DNA of 24,461 nt, taken from Lachnospiraceae bacterium (lineage in GTDB: Bacteria > Bacillota > Clostridia > Lachnospirales > Lachnospiraceae). The stretch lies in contig SFDP01000037.1 in the NCBI GenBank assembly GCA_004558185.1, positions 1 to 24,461 of the forward strand. Reading direction: 5' to 3'. The translations under genes and the position numbers were made by a program. Below are positions 1 to 7,201 of the stretch, piece by piece (within the stretch, counting starts at the first letter, position 1; every line of letters starts with the position of its first letter). Under the pieces are notes generated by a model, which saw only the letters and a list, made by a program, of their open reading frames with translations, was not told where the DNA came from and ran no database searches.

Positions 1-127
1 TAACAAATATAATCACTATATAGTGCATTATGCCAATAAAAAGAAGCCCCAACGGGACTTCCTGAAAAATCAGATATTAATCAGCTGTGAATAGTAACAT
101 AGAAAATGTAAGGGGACTTGGATACAT
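1..127. other. Left edge, no gene recognised
   Basis: No complete gene or recognisable gene end is visible here. One frame stays open for about 30 codons from the window edge and stops near position 92, but it does not resemble the end of an OmpR-type response regulator, which would be the expected partner of the downstream kinase. Bases 47-58 can form a short imperfect hairpin without a T-tract. A partner regulator gene, if present, must end left of the window. Confidence 0.4.
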
Positions 128-1318
128 ATGGACAAAAAAGGTAAACAAAAAATAAGTTTCATATGCCTGATTCTGGTGGAGATATCCCTATTTGCAGTTA
201 TTTTCTTTTGTAAAGTATCGTATGAGAAAAAAATATATGAAGATCAAGGGAAGGAATTATCCACGATTTATCCGGAATTTGCAGAGGAATTAGGGGAGAA
301 TATTTCTTATTATGCTGCTAAGAACATGCAGATGGATTTTTGGATTATGCTGGCTGTTATACTTCTTGCGGTTATAGTCCTGGCAGGCACATTTTTTATA
401 TTAACTTCTGCAAATAAACAAAGGCTTACAGAAGTAGAAAATGAGCTGAATTTTGTATATGAGCAGCTGCTAAGTTTTCAGAATGGAAATATGGATATGC
501 TCCCATTAACAGAGAAAGGCAGCTCGCAAAAATTTGGATACGTGTATGATAAATTAAGAGAACTAGGATATTATTTTTCTGATTTGAAAGTGCGTTTGGC
601 ACATGAAGAGAATAGCACGAAAGCATTGATTACCGATATTTCGCATCAGCTGAAAACGCCACTGGCTTCTATCAAAATGAGCCATGAGCTGTCGCTTTCC
701 TCAGATTTATCCGAGGAAGAAAGACAGTCATTTCTTGAAACCAAAACCCAGGAAATCCTTAAAATGGAAGTGCTGCTGGATGAACTGGTGAAGCTTTCCC
801 GCCTTGAAAACAGTATGATTCAGATTACATGCGAAACGTGCAGCATTAAGAAGACAATCAGCGAAGCGGTAAGCCAGATTTACATAAAAGCAAATGCCAA
901 GGATATAGAAATATGCGTGGATATGGAAAAGGATATGGAAACCCCACATGATCATAAGTGGACGGTGGAAGCTCTGGCAAATATCCTTGAGAATGCAGTA
1001 AAGTATTCTGCATCGGGGACTACGGTAAATATTTGTGTGAGCTGTCTGGTAAATCATGTTCTGATTCAGGTTGAGGATGAAGGAATCGGTATCCCGGAGG
1101 GGGAAGGACATGAGATCTTCAAGCGTTTCTATCGGGGAAGTAATGCGAAAGACCTTGTAAAGGAAGGAGCAGGCGTAGGGCTGTATCTTGCAAGAAGCAT
1201 TATAGAGCAGCAAGGCGGCACGATTGTTGCAAAAAGAAAAAATGGGAGTGGAACAATCTTTCAGATTATGCTTCCGTTATCGGATAATGAAAAAAATAAG
1301 GCCCTTACAAAACTGTAA
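128..1318 (+). CDS. Two-component sensor histidine kinase (membrane, HisKA/HATPase_c)
   Basis: An inner-membrane sensor kinase of 396 residues. Two membrane helices (about residues 10-28 and 70-93) enclose an extracytoplasmic loop of about 40 residues. A cytoplasmic HisKA domain carries the phospho-accepting His173 in the motif ISHQLKTPL, and an ATPase domain has the N box (LANILENAVKYS, 283-294), the G1 box DEGIGIP (317-323), the F box FKRFYRG (331-337) and the G2 box GAGVGL (347-352). All catalytic motifs are intact. The loop is too long for a typical intramembrane-sensing BceS kinase. The start is the first in-frame ATG; the purine-rich AAGGGG lies about 12 nt upstream, which is far. The ABC transporter follows 154 nt downstream, so sensing of a cell-envelope stress or antimicrobial is likely, but this is inference. 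The response regulator gene is not in the window. Confidence 0.92.
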   Translation: MDKKGKQKISFICLILVEISLFAVIFFCKVSYEKKIYEDQGKELSTIYPEFAEELGENISYYAAKNMQMDFWIMLAVILLAVIVLAGTFFILTSANKQRLTEVENELNFVYEQLLSFQNGNMDMLPLTEKGSSQKFGYVYDKLRELGYYFSDLKVRLAHEENSTKALITDISHQLKTPLASIKMSHELSLSSDLSEEERQSFLETKTQEILKMEVLLDELVKLSRLENSMIQITCETCSIKKTISEAVSQIYIKANAKDIEICVDMEKDMETPHDHKWTVEALANILENAVKYSASGTTVNICVSCLVNHVLIQVEDEGIGIPEGEGHEIFKRFYRGSNAKDLVKEGAGVGLYLARSIIEQQGGTIVAKRKNGSGTIFQIMLPLSDNEKNKALTKL

Positions 1319-1337
1319 TAGTTTCTGTAAGGGTTTT
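1302..1337 (+). terminator. Rho-independent terminator after the kinase gene
   Basis: CCCTTACA pairs with TGTAAGGG, with an inner AAACT/AGTTT stem, a GTAAT loop and a single-base bulge, followed by TTTT. The stop codon of the kinase gene (1316-1318) sits in the loop, so the terminator overlaps the last codons. It should separate kinase expression from that of the ABC genes. Confidence 0.7.
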
Positions 1338-1370
1338 GTAATGCTTAAGTGATAGGATAAAAATATAAAA

Positions 1371-1435
1371 ATAAGCCGCCTAGCAGCGGAAAAGCACGGG
1401 TATCGTGCGGTTTTGCGAATGTGTGTGGCGGGGGT
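1371..1435 (+). other. Structured intergenic element upstream of the ABC ATPase
   Basis: The stretch can fold into several nested hairpins: GCCGCC (1375-1380) with GGCGGG (1427-1432), or alternatively CCGC (1376-1379) with GCGG (1386-1389), plus GCACG (1394-1398) with CGTGC (1404-1408). It does not match a riboswitch class I know. It resembles, in layout, the structured region at the right end of the window (24326-24433, read on the minus strand), which also lies 5' of an ABC ATPase gene. It could be a dispersed repeat or a leader RNA. Confidence 0.4.
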
Positions 1436-1472
1436 TTGAATAGTTACAAAACGAAAAAGAAAGGAAATAGTC

Positions 1473-2147
1473 ATGAGTGAAATCGTAAAGATAACGGATT
1501 TAGTAAAGTATTATCATGTCGGCGAAAATGTTGTAAAAGCAGTAGACCACACGAATCTGGAGATTGAGAGAGGAAAATTTACAGCAATCGTCGGACGTTC
1601 CGGTTCCGGAAAGTCTACCCTTCTTCAGATTATGGGAGGGCTGGACAGACCGGATTCGGGAGCGGTAATGATTGATGGAACGAATCTTTTCGAACTTAAA
1701 GGGAATCAACTGGCGGTTTTTCGAAGGAAAAAGATCGGGTTTATTTTTCAGGATTATAACCTGATTCCATCCTTAAATGTCTGGGAAAATGTTGTCCTTC
1801 CCATGGGACTTGATGGAAGAAAAGTAAAAAAAGAGGATGTGTTGAAAATACTGGAGCAGATTGGACTTAAGGATAAGGTGGAGGCTATGCCGAATACCCT
1901 GTCCGGGGGACAGAAGCAGAGAGTTGCCATAGCAAGAGCTTTAGTAAGCTCCCCTGCGATTATTCTGGCGGATGAACCCACCGGAAACCTGGATTCCAAA
2001 ACAGAACTGGAGGTTATGGCTCTGCTGAAAAAATGTGTAAAGGATTTTAATCAGACCTTAGTTATGATTACACATGATGAGACCATAGCGCAAATGGCAG
2101 ATGTGGTGGTAGTTATTGAAGACGGTAAGGTGGTGAGAAAAGCATGA
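1473..2147 (+). CDS. ABC transporter ATP-binding protein (MacB/LolD/BceA type)
   Basis: A 224-residue ATPase subunit, the usual length for the MacB/LolD family, acting at the cytoplasmic face with the FtsX-like permease encoded next. It has Walker A GRSGSGKST (41-49), the Q-loop FIFQDYNLIP (Gln93), the signature LSGGQKQR (143-150), Walker B IILADEPTGNLD (Glu168) and the switch His201 in ITHDE. The LIPSLNVWENV stretch after the Q-loop is typical of this family. The start ATG has AAAGGAAA about 8 nt upstream. The stop overlaps the permease start (ATGA, 2144-2147), which indicates translational coupling. Such pairs usually drive mechanotransmission or export of peptides, lipoproteins or antibiotics and are often controlled by a neighbouring two-component system; the actual substrate cannot be read from the sequence. 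Confidence 0.93.
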   Translation: MSEIVKITDLVKYYHVGENVVKAVDHTNLEIERGKFTAIVGRSGSGKSTLLQIMGGLDRPDSGAVMIDGTNLFELKGNQLAVFRRKKIGFIFQDYNLIPSLNVWENVVLPMGLDGRKVKKEDVLKILEQIGLKDKVEAMPNTLSGGQKQRVAIARALVSSPAIILADEPTGNLDSKTELEVMALLKKCVKDFNQTLVMITHDETIAQMADVVVVIEDGKVVRKA

Positions 2148-4480
2148 GCATGATAACTGAAATTGCTGTAGCAAACTTGAAATATCACAAAAGCAAGAAT
2201 ATATTAACCGGAATTGCAATTTTTCTTACTACCTTATTACTGTTTCTCGTTCCAACGATAGGAATGGATTTGATCAATTGTCAAAAGGCAGCAATTAATG
2301 AAGAATATCCTACCTGGCATGCCCTGTTTCGAAATGTATCGGAGGATACCGCAAAAAAGCTTTCTTCCCACCATATGTTAGAATGCTTTGGCTTGCGAAA
2401 TGATCTTGGATACATAGCGGTTGATGATGCGAATATTGCTATGATGTATATGGATGCCCAGGCTGTCGAAATGTATAAGCTAAAGCTTTCGGAGGGAAGA
2501 CTACCGGAGGCAGAAAATGAGATTGTTCTATCGAGAGGAATTCTAGAGGAACTCTCTTTGTCGGGAGAAATCGGTGATACTGTCACAATTTCATATCAGG
2601 TGTATCGAAATGGAAGCTCGGATTTTATCCAGAAAAAGGACTTTGTCATTTGTGGATTTCTTCCTGACACGGAAGAAAGTAAGGAACAAAAGTCTTATAC
2701 TACGCTGGTTTCCAAAGCATTTTTAAAGGAAGAAATTCCGTCCAATGAGATTGTTTACCGATTCTTGTTTCAGATTGATACAGAGTATGCAAATGATACG
2801 GAGAAGATAGAGGAAAGTATCCAGCAGTTAGCAGAGCAGTTTGGTATTTCTGAACAGGACTACAGAATCAATGAGGACTATTTGTGGGCCAATTATGTGG
2901 ACCCTTCCTTTATACCGATTATGCTTCTTATCATGCTGATTATAGTAGTGGCAGGAATCATCACCATTTATAGTATTTACTATATTTCCATGGAGGAACG
3001 GGTTCAGGAATTTGGAAAGATAAAAGCAATCGGTGCAACCACAGGTCAGCTTCGAAGAAGCGTTTTGCTGGAAGGCTTTCTTGTTGCCGGAATTGCAGTT
3101 CCTCTCGGACTGCTGGCAGGTACGTTGTTAACGAAATATGTGTTTTTATCTATTTTCAAGCTGTATCAGAATGAGAATATGCTTATGTCTACAATTCAGG
3201 GACTCATTCATAGAGGAGAAGTACAGCTACTTATTCCGTGGATTTATCTGCTTGCAGCCGGGGTTGCAATGCTTACGGTTTTCCTATCATTACTTCGACC
3301 TATGAAAATCGCTGCAAAGGTTTCTGAAATAGAAGCTATGCGATATACAGAAGAGCAGACTACGAAAAAAAGCAGAAAAGGTTATTCCAACATTACAGTT
3401 ACCCGGCTTGCCATGATACATCTTGCAGGCAATAAGAAAAAGAGTCTGATTACCATCTGCTCCATGGCAATTACCGGCTTATTCTTTATGGTGGTTGTCA
3501 CGGTATTATCATGTGCCGATCCCAGCGAGGCAGCAGACAATTCCGTTATGGGAGAGTATCAGATTTCTCCGATAATAGAATTTAACAATAAAGAGCACCC
3601 AGAGTTGGAGTGGAGCCAGGTGCAGAAAGACAATCCTCTGACAGAAGAACTAAAAGAACAGATTTTACAGATTGACGGAGTAAATTCCGTGGAATGTTAT
3701 CTGGGAAATTATGTGGAAGCGGATGCATTTGATGGCGATAGAGAGGGAATCATCGAAGTCCCTGAGAGTGGGAAAGAATTGCTGGAAAATGGAATTATAG
3801 AAGGGAATGCCACCTATGAAGAATTAAAGAGCGGAGATAAAGTAATCATTGATAAAAATCTGCTTTACTGGTATCCGGATTTAAAAATAGGAGATGTCTT
3901 GGAGGTAGTCTTCCGGGACGGAGATGAAGAATGCAAAAAGCAATTGGAGATTGCTGCGATCGGTGATTATAGTTTAGGTTTTATAAGTTTCCATTACTTA
4001 ATTATGGCAGAAGAAGGACTTCATTCCTTCAGCAATCATAACCTGAATATGTACTATCGAATATTTGCGGATAAAAAATATGACGCAGACGTAGAAGCAA
4101 AGCTAAAGGCACTTGTTGAAGAGAATGGCCGGATAGAGATGGACACCTGGAAAGCACACTATGATGAGTGGAATTCGGCTATGACTCTGACAAGAGGTGC
4201 ATGCTATGCATTTCTTGGAATTCTGGGGGCAATCTGCATTATGAATATGATCAATACCATGATTCATAGTGTTCATATCAGAAAAAAAGAGATCGGTATG
4301 CTGCAGGCGGTTGGAATGTCGGACTTACAGCTCCTTAAAATGCTGCAGTTCGAAGGCCTGTTTTATACGGCCGGAACACTGCTTGTCGCGGTAGGAGGCG
4401 GCAGTGTGGTAGGATATCCTGTTTTTTATGGGCAAAGGATCATGGAATGTTTAATATCAGAAATTATCATTATCCTCTGA
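2144..4480 (+). CDS. FtsX-like ABC permease, C-terminus lost by a frameshift
   Basis: A membrane permease of the FtsX/MacB superfamily, coupled to the ATPase by an ATGA overlap. As it stands it has 778 residues. Layout: helix 1 (about 18-42), an extracellular domain (about 45-250), three helices (about 258-385), then a second copy: helix (about 436-458), a second extracellular domain (about 460-685), and helices near 688-710 and 733-765. The eighth helix expected from this duplicated layout is missing. It is encoded immediately downstream in the -1 frame, after a TTTTTT run (4422-4427). Reading one T more, or slipping back one base, gives a 817-residue protein ending at 4596. The last residues of the present frame (about 763-778) are therefore not native. 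Either the gene is inactivated or the consensus sequence has lost one T. Confidence 0.88.
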   Translation: MSMITEIAVANLKYHKSKNILTGIAIFLTTLLLFLVPTIGMDLINCQKAAINEEYPTWHALFRNVSEDTAKKLSSHHMLECFGLRNDLGYIAVDDANIAMMYMDAQAVEMYKLKLSEGRLPEAENEIVLSRGILEELSLSGEIGDTVTISYQVYRNGSSDFIQKKDFVICGFLPDTEESKEQKSYTTLVSKAFLKEEIPSNEIVYRFLFQIDTEYANDTEKIEESIQQLAEQFGISEQDYRINEDYLWANYVDPSFIPIMLLIMLIIVVAGIITIYSIYYISMEERVQEFGKIKAIGATTGQLRRSVLLEGFLVAGIAVPLGLLAGTLLTKYVFLSIFKLYQNENMLMSTIQGLIHRGEVQLLIPWIYLLAAGVAMLTVFLSLLRPMKIAAKVSEIEAMRYTEEQTTKKSRKGYSNITVTRLAMIHLAGNKKKSLITICSMAITGLFFMVVVTVLSCADPSEAADNSVMGEYQISPIIEFNNKEHPELEWSQVQKDNPLTEELKEQILQIDGVNSVECYLGNYVEADAFDGDREGIIEVPESGKELLENGIIEGNATYEELKSGDKVIIDKNLLYWYPDLKIGDVLEVVFRDGDEECKKQLEIAAIGDYSLGFISFHYLIMAEEGLHSFSNHNLNMYYRIFADKKYDADVEAKLKALVEENGRIEMDTWKAHYDEWNSAMTLTRGACYAFLGILGAICIMNMINTMIHSVHIRKKEIGMLQAVGMSDLQLLKMLQFEGLFYTAGTLLVAVGGGSVVGYPVFYGQRIMECLISEIIIIL

Positions 4481-4596
4481 CCGCAACCGTTGTCATGATT
4501 GCAGTGCTTGTATTCGTTCAGGTAATTCTTGTATTTGTAATTGGAAAATCGGTTAAGAAGGATTCTCTGATTGACAGAATACGATTTGATAATTAA
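4425..4596 (+). pseudogene. Out-of-frame C-terminal end of the FtsX permease
   Basis: Read in the -1 frame, this stretch continues the permease with residues such as FLWAKDHGMFNIRNYHYPLT, followed by a strongly hydrophobic helix (VVMIAVLVFVQVILVFVIG) and a basic tail ending DRIRFDN before TAA at 4594-4596. A terminal membrane helix followed by a short basic tail is what an FtsX permease should have. It has no start codon or ribosome binding site of its own and is not an independent gene. Confidence 0.8.
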
Positions 4597-4668
4597 TGAA
4601 AAATTGTTCATGAAAATGAGGTTAGTTCTAAACAATTGAAGAAACGATGATTTTAGAGGAGGGTGCAA

Positions 4669-4722
4669 ATGCACACCCCAAAGATAGTTGCCGTTACTAT
4701 TGTATCGTTGTTGTTGTCCTAA
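4669..4722 (+). CDS. Possible 17-residue hydrophobic peptide
   Basis: ATG at 4669 is preceded, with a 6-nt gap, by a perfect AGGAGG, the strongest ribosome binding site in this stretch. The frame encodes MHTPKIVAVTIVSLLLS and stops at TAA 4720-4722. The peptide has one basic residue followed by a hydrophobic run, so it could be a tiny membrane peptide, a leader peptide or the broken remains of a signal sequence. I recognise no family. The call rests only on the ribosome binding site and composition. Confidence 0.25.
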   Translation: MHTPKIVAVTIVSLLLS

Positions 4723-4774
4723 AGAAATGGTATAGTCATCCAAAAAATCCCCCAATTGAGTGAAATAGATTGCA

Positions 4775-4797
4775 GAGCCGAATCTGAAATTCGGCTC
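4775..4797. repeat. Perfect 9-bp inverted repeat
   Basis: GAGCCGAAT and ATTCGGCTC flank a 5-nt loop (CTGAA). No T-tract follows on either strand, so it is not a classical terminator. It could be a processing hairpin or a relic of a mobile element. Confidence 0.5.
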
Positions 4798-4883
4798 GCA
4801 TTCCTCAGCGTAAATGCTTCGGAATGGATGATTAGTATGTCTAAAATGGCGACTTGGAATAATAGATATATAACAATACTTAT

Positions 4884-4935
4884 ACATTACAATGTAAACT
4901 GTAATGTTGACAAAACTTACTTTTTCTCATATGAT
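4884..4935 (+). promoter_or_regulatory. Toxin-antitoxin promoter with overlapping operator
   Basis: The -35 box TTGACA (4907-4912) and -10 box TATGAT (4930-4935) are 17 nt apart, close to a perfect sigma-A promoter. The inverted repeat ACATTAC (4884-4890) / GTAATGT (4901-4907) overlaps the start of the -35 box, and a second small palindrome TTAC-AAT-GTAA (4887-4897) lies inside it. RelB-family antitoxins normally repress their own promoter by binding such repeats, so this is the likely operator. Confidence 0.65.
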
Positions 4936-4992
4936 ATGAATTAAGAAATAAGTATGTACTATAGGAAAATATGTTATATGGGAGGTGTTGAT

Positions 4993-5262
4993 ATGGCTAC
5001 AGTACCTACGCAGGTAAGAATTGATGAAAATTTAAAAAAGCAGGCTACAGAGCTTTTTTCGCAGTTAGGAATGGATATGTCCAGCGCAATGAATATATTC
5101 CTCAGACAGTGTGTTATGAGAGGTGGTCTTCCATTTGATGTAGTAGTTCCGCAATATAAACCAGAGGTTATTGAGGCTATGGAAGAAGCGAAAAGAATCA
5201 GCAAGGATCCTAATATTAAGAGATACAGTAGCTTTTCTGATGCCATGGAGGACCTTGATTGA
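4993..5262 (+). CDS. RelB/DinJ-family antitoxin
   Basis: An 89-residue antitoxin. The N-terminal half (VPTQVRIDENLKKQATELF, then MDMSSAMNIFLRQCV) is the ribbon-helix-helix DNA-binding region of the RelB/DinJ family; the C-terminal half (about 55-89), acidic and charged, is the part expected to wrap the toxin. The start chosen is ATG 4993, which has GGAGGT 6 nt upstream; an in-frame ATG 39 nt further upstream lies in the promoter leader and lacks such a site. The stop overlaps the toxin start by one base (TGATG at 5260-5264), which gives coupled translation. It should neutralise the toxin and autoregulate the operon. DinJ rather than RelB is favoured because the partner is of the YafQ type. 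Confidence 0.9.
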   Translation: MATVPTQVRIDENLKKQATELFSQLGMDMSSAMNIFLRQCVMRGGLPFDVVVPQYKPEVIEAMEEAKRISKDPNIKRYSSFSDAMEDLD

Positions 5263-5543
5263 TGCAGTATGAATTGATACTTACTGGCAAATTTAAGAAA
5301 AGCTTGAAGTTAGCCAGGAAGAGAGGCCTTGATATATCTCTTTTAGAGGATATCGTTACTATGCTTCAGAACAATATTCCTTTAGAAGAAAAGTATAGAG
5401 ACCATGAATTAAAAGGAAAATACCAAGGATTTAGAGAGTGCCACATTCAGCCGGATTGGCTACTAATATATTTAAAAGAAGATGGTATTCTGACATTGAC
5501 CTTGGTCGATACAGGAACACATGCAGATCTATTTAACATGTGA
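5262..5543 (+). CDS. YafQ-family mRNA interferase toxin
   Basis: A 93-residue type II toxin of the RelE superfamily, YafQ branch, expected to cut mRNA in the ribosomal A site. The YafQ catalytic set is visible: His48 in RDHELKG, His61, Asp65 and Trp66 in ECHIQPDWLLIY, and His87 in the C-terminal motif GTHADLF. The length is that of E. coli YafQ (92 residues). The start chosen is ATG 5262, one base overlapping the antitoxin stop; GGAGG at 5247-5251, inside the antitoxin gene, is 10 nt upstream. A TTG codon three bases earlier is a less likely start. All catalytic residues are present, so the toxin should be active and the module functional. Confidence 0.9.
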   Translation: MQYELILTGKFKKSLKLARKRGLDISLLEDIVTMLQNNIPLEEKYRDHELKGKYQGFRECHIQPDWLLIYLKEDGILTLTLVDTGTHADLFNM

Positions 5544-5690
5544 TAACACAATACTGATAACAATTTGATAACGCAAGCGAATATCCCGCTCCAGAGTTCT
5601 CTCTTCGCTCTGCCAGTTCTCTGGCTATACAGCGTTCTCTCACCAGCCAGTCTGCATTGGCTTCAAGTATGGCCTTGGCTGCTCTATCCT
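5533..5690 (-). pseudogene. Coding-like fragment without start codon
   Basis: On the minus strand, about 50 codons stay open from just inside the MATE gene end to a TAA at 5533-5535. The conceptual product contains RAAKAILEANADWLVRER and IARELAERRENSGAGYS, an amphipathic, protein-like composition. It has no ATG, no ribosome binding site and is preceded at once by a stop. It may be a relic of a lost gene or part of a dispersed intergenic repeat. I do not recognise the family. Confidence 0.25.
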
Positions 5691-6970
5691 ATATACTTCC
5701 CTATGATCAAAAACACCTGACTTAACAAAGCCACCAAAATCTGGCTTACCATAACGGATACCCAGGTTCCCATTATCCCCATAAAGCTAGGAAGAATCCA
5801 CAGTAAAATACCAAGCAGCACCGATTCCCCATAGATAAGAACATAAGCCCTTCCATTTTCCTCTGTGGCATAAAAGTAGGAAATCACCGCCCTGGACACT
5901 CCCGCAAACAGAAGGCCGATAAGGAAAATCGGCAGGATTTCGGTCACATATTCGGTTACCTTATGGGAGGTTCCGAAAAAAGCGATTACCGGGCTGCCAA
6001 GCCGAGTCAGAACCAGGAAGGAAGCTCCCCCTACCAGTAAAGAAAAATTTCTGGACATATGGTAAATTCGCCTCGCCTCTGCTCCCTCTCCTTTTCCATA
6101 AAACAGACTGACCAGAGGCTGACAGCCATCGCTGACTCCTTGAAGAAGAAGCATTACTGCATAAGTAATATAGCTGATGGGTGCATAGCAGGTGACGGCA
6201 AAATCCCCTCCATGATATACTGCATTAAGGTTTACCAGAATCAAAATGATGTTGGGCGCAAAGGAAAGGCCAAAGGGAGAACAGGCAGTAAACAGGATTT
6301 TTTTCAACCAATCCCTTCCTGCTCCCTTTAGACGCATTCTTTCTTTTTTCCACAACAAATAAATCAGGCAGACAAAAAAGGCACATACCTGACCCATTAC
6401 TGAGGCAATGGCTGCCCCCATCATTCCCTTATGAAAAACCCAAATCAATACATAATCAAAGATAATATTAGTGACTGCCCCCAGCATCATGGCCACCATG
6501 GCAATAACGGCACTGCCCAGATTACGCATAAAGGGCACCATTCCTGTCCCCAGTATCTGAAACAGGCAGCCGAAGGCAATCCAGTTCATGTATTCACTTC
6601 CCAAAGCCAACAGCTTTCCCTCGGCTCCTAGCAAGGTCAGCAGAGTTTGGTTACCAAAGAAAAACAGGGGGGTCAGCGCCGTTCCCACCAGAAACAGAAG
6701 AAGGAAGGTCAGCCCCAGACATTTTTGCTGATTTTCCTCCTTTTTCTGTGCCTTATTGATGGTAAACTGCACCGCACCGCCCATGCCGATACCGGTTCCC
6801 ACTGCCTGTAAAAAGGCGGTAAGGGGATAGGCCACATTGATTGCCGCCAGGGCCTGATCCCCCATTTCGTTCCCTAAGAAAAAACCGTCAACAATTCCAT
6901 AAAGGCCGGACAGGGCAAAGGCCAGCATGGATGGGATGACATAGCGAAAAAACTCTTTGTACAGCTTCAT
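5684..6970 (-). CDS. MATE-family efflux transporter
   Basis: A 428-residue polytopic membrane protein with about twelve helices in two related halves, as in MATE multidrug/Na+ or H+ antiporters. Typical signs are the N-terminal IPSMLAFALSGLYGIVDGFF, with the repeated aromatic/Gly pattern, GTGIGMGGAVQFTINKA in the first half, and the related segment GVSDGCQPLVSLFYGKG in the second. It is the last gene of csoR-copA-MATE: the copA stop is only 21 nt upstream of its ATG, and GGAG lies 7 nt before the ATG. A direct role in copper is not established for MATE proteins; co-transcription suggests either a linked stress response or simple read-through. It differs clearly from the second MATE protein in the window (19812-21197), so the two are not a recent duplication. 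Confidence 0.9.
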   Translation of the reverse strand: MKLYKEFFRYVIPSMLAFALSGLYGIVDGFFLGNEMGDQALAAINVAYPLTAFLQAVGTGIGMGGAVQFTINKAQKKEENQQKCLGLTFLLLFLVGTALTPLFFFGNQTLLTLLGAEGKLLALGSEYMNWIAFGCLFQILGTGMVPFMRNLGSAVIAMVAMMLGAVTNIIFDYVLIWVFHKGMMGAAIASVMGQVCAFFVCLIYLLWKKERMRLKGAGRDWLKKILFTACSPFGLSFAPNIILILVNLNAVYHGGDFAVTCYAPISYITYAVMLLLQGVSDGCQPLVSLFYGKGEGAEARRIYHMSRNFSLLVGGASFLVLTRLGSPVIAFFGTSHKVTEYVTEILPIFLIGLLFAGVSRAVISYFYATEENGRAYVLIYGESVLLGILLWILPSFMGIMGTWVSVMVSQILVALLSQVFLIIGKYIG

Positions 6971-6991
6971 GTTCTTACTCCGATGCAGCCT

Positions 6992-7201
6992 CTATGCGAT
7001 GGAGACCACCTGATAATCCCTGGCTTCAACGGTCTCCTTTAGTATAGTATCACTTACTTCCTCCTGCAGAGTCACCACTGCGGTTCCTTCTTCATGACTC
7101 ACTCTGGCCTCACTTACCTGGGGTAAGGCTTCCAGTGCCTTTTTTACCGCTGCCTCACAGTGTCCACACATCATTCCTTCAATCTTCAATATTTTCTCCA
7201 T
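6992..7201 (-). CDS. copZ: Nested in-frame CopZ-like copper chaperone (internal start in copA)
   Basis: The last 69 codons of copA form an independent-looking gene. ATG at 7199-7201 is preceded by AAGGAGG (7207-7213) with a 5-nt A-rich gap, a near-perfect ribosome binding site. Translation from it gives a 69-residue protein, the usual length of free CopZ, with the copper-binding Cys12 and Cys15 in GMMCGHCEAAV and the ferredoxin-like ending typical of the family. Two products are therefore possible: a CopA-CopZ fusion and a free chaperone. The alternative is a recent fusion of adjacent genes through loss of the copA stop codon, with the old copZ start left behind. The signal is seen in the sequence; its use in the cell is inference. 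Confidence 0.6.
   Translation of the reverse strand: MEKILKIEGMMCGHCEAAVKKALEALPQVSEARVSHEEGTAVVTLQEEVSDTILKETVEARDYQVVSIA

Larger units (their letters stand above)
4597..4953. other. Gene-poor stretch between permease and toxin-antitoxin genes
   Basis: No recognisable protein gene fills these 357 bases. It holds a long-loop inverted repeat (AATTGTT...AACAATT) just after the permease, a possible 17-codon peptide at 4669-4722, a perfect 9-bp hairpin at 4775-4797 without a T-tract, and the promoter/operator of the toxin-antitoxin operon from 4884 on. Weak open frames on both strands show no family features and no convincing ribosome binding sites. Confidence 0.5.

Noticed and set aside
1..92. 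C-terminal part of a response regulator before the kinase
   Set aside because: The open frame at the edge has no winged-helix ending features, and about 35 bases with stops separate it from the kinase.
4421..4430. Programmed -1 frameshifting at the T-run of the permease gene
   Set aside because: The T-run is out of register with the classical X XXY YYZ slippery heptamer in the zero frame, and I see no clear downstream stimulatory stem. Mutation or sequencing error is simpler.
4756..4944. Plus-strand open frame before the antitoxin
   Set aside because: It runs through the hairpin at 4775-4797 and through the promoter and operator, has no ribosome binding site and no family-like content.
5541..5571. 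Three TGATAA motifs that give stops in all three frames after the toxin gene
   Set aside because: Short AT-rich motifs; occurrence in three frames is likely chance, and the first is simply the toxin stop.
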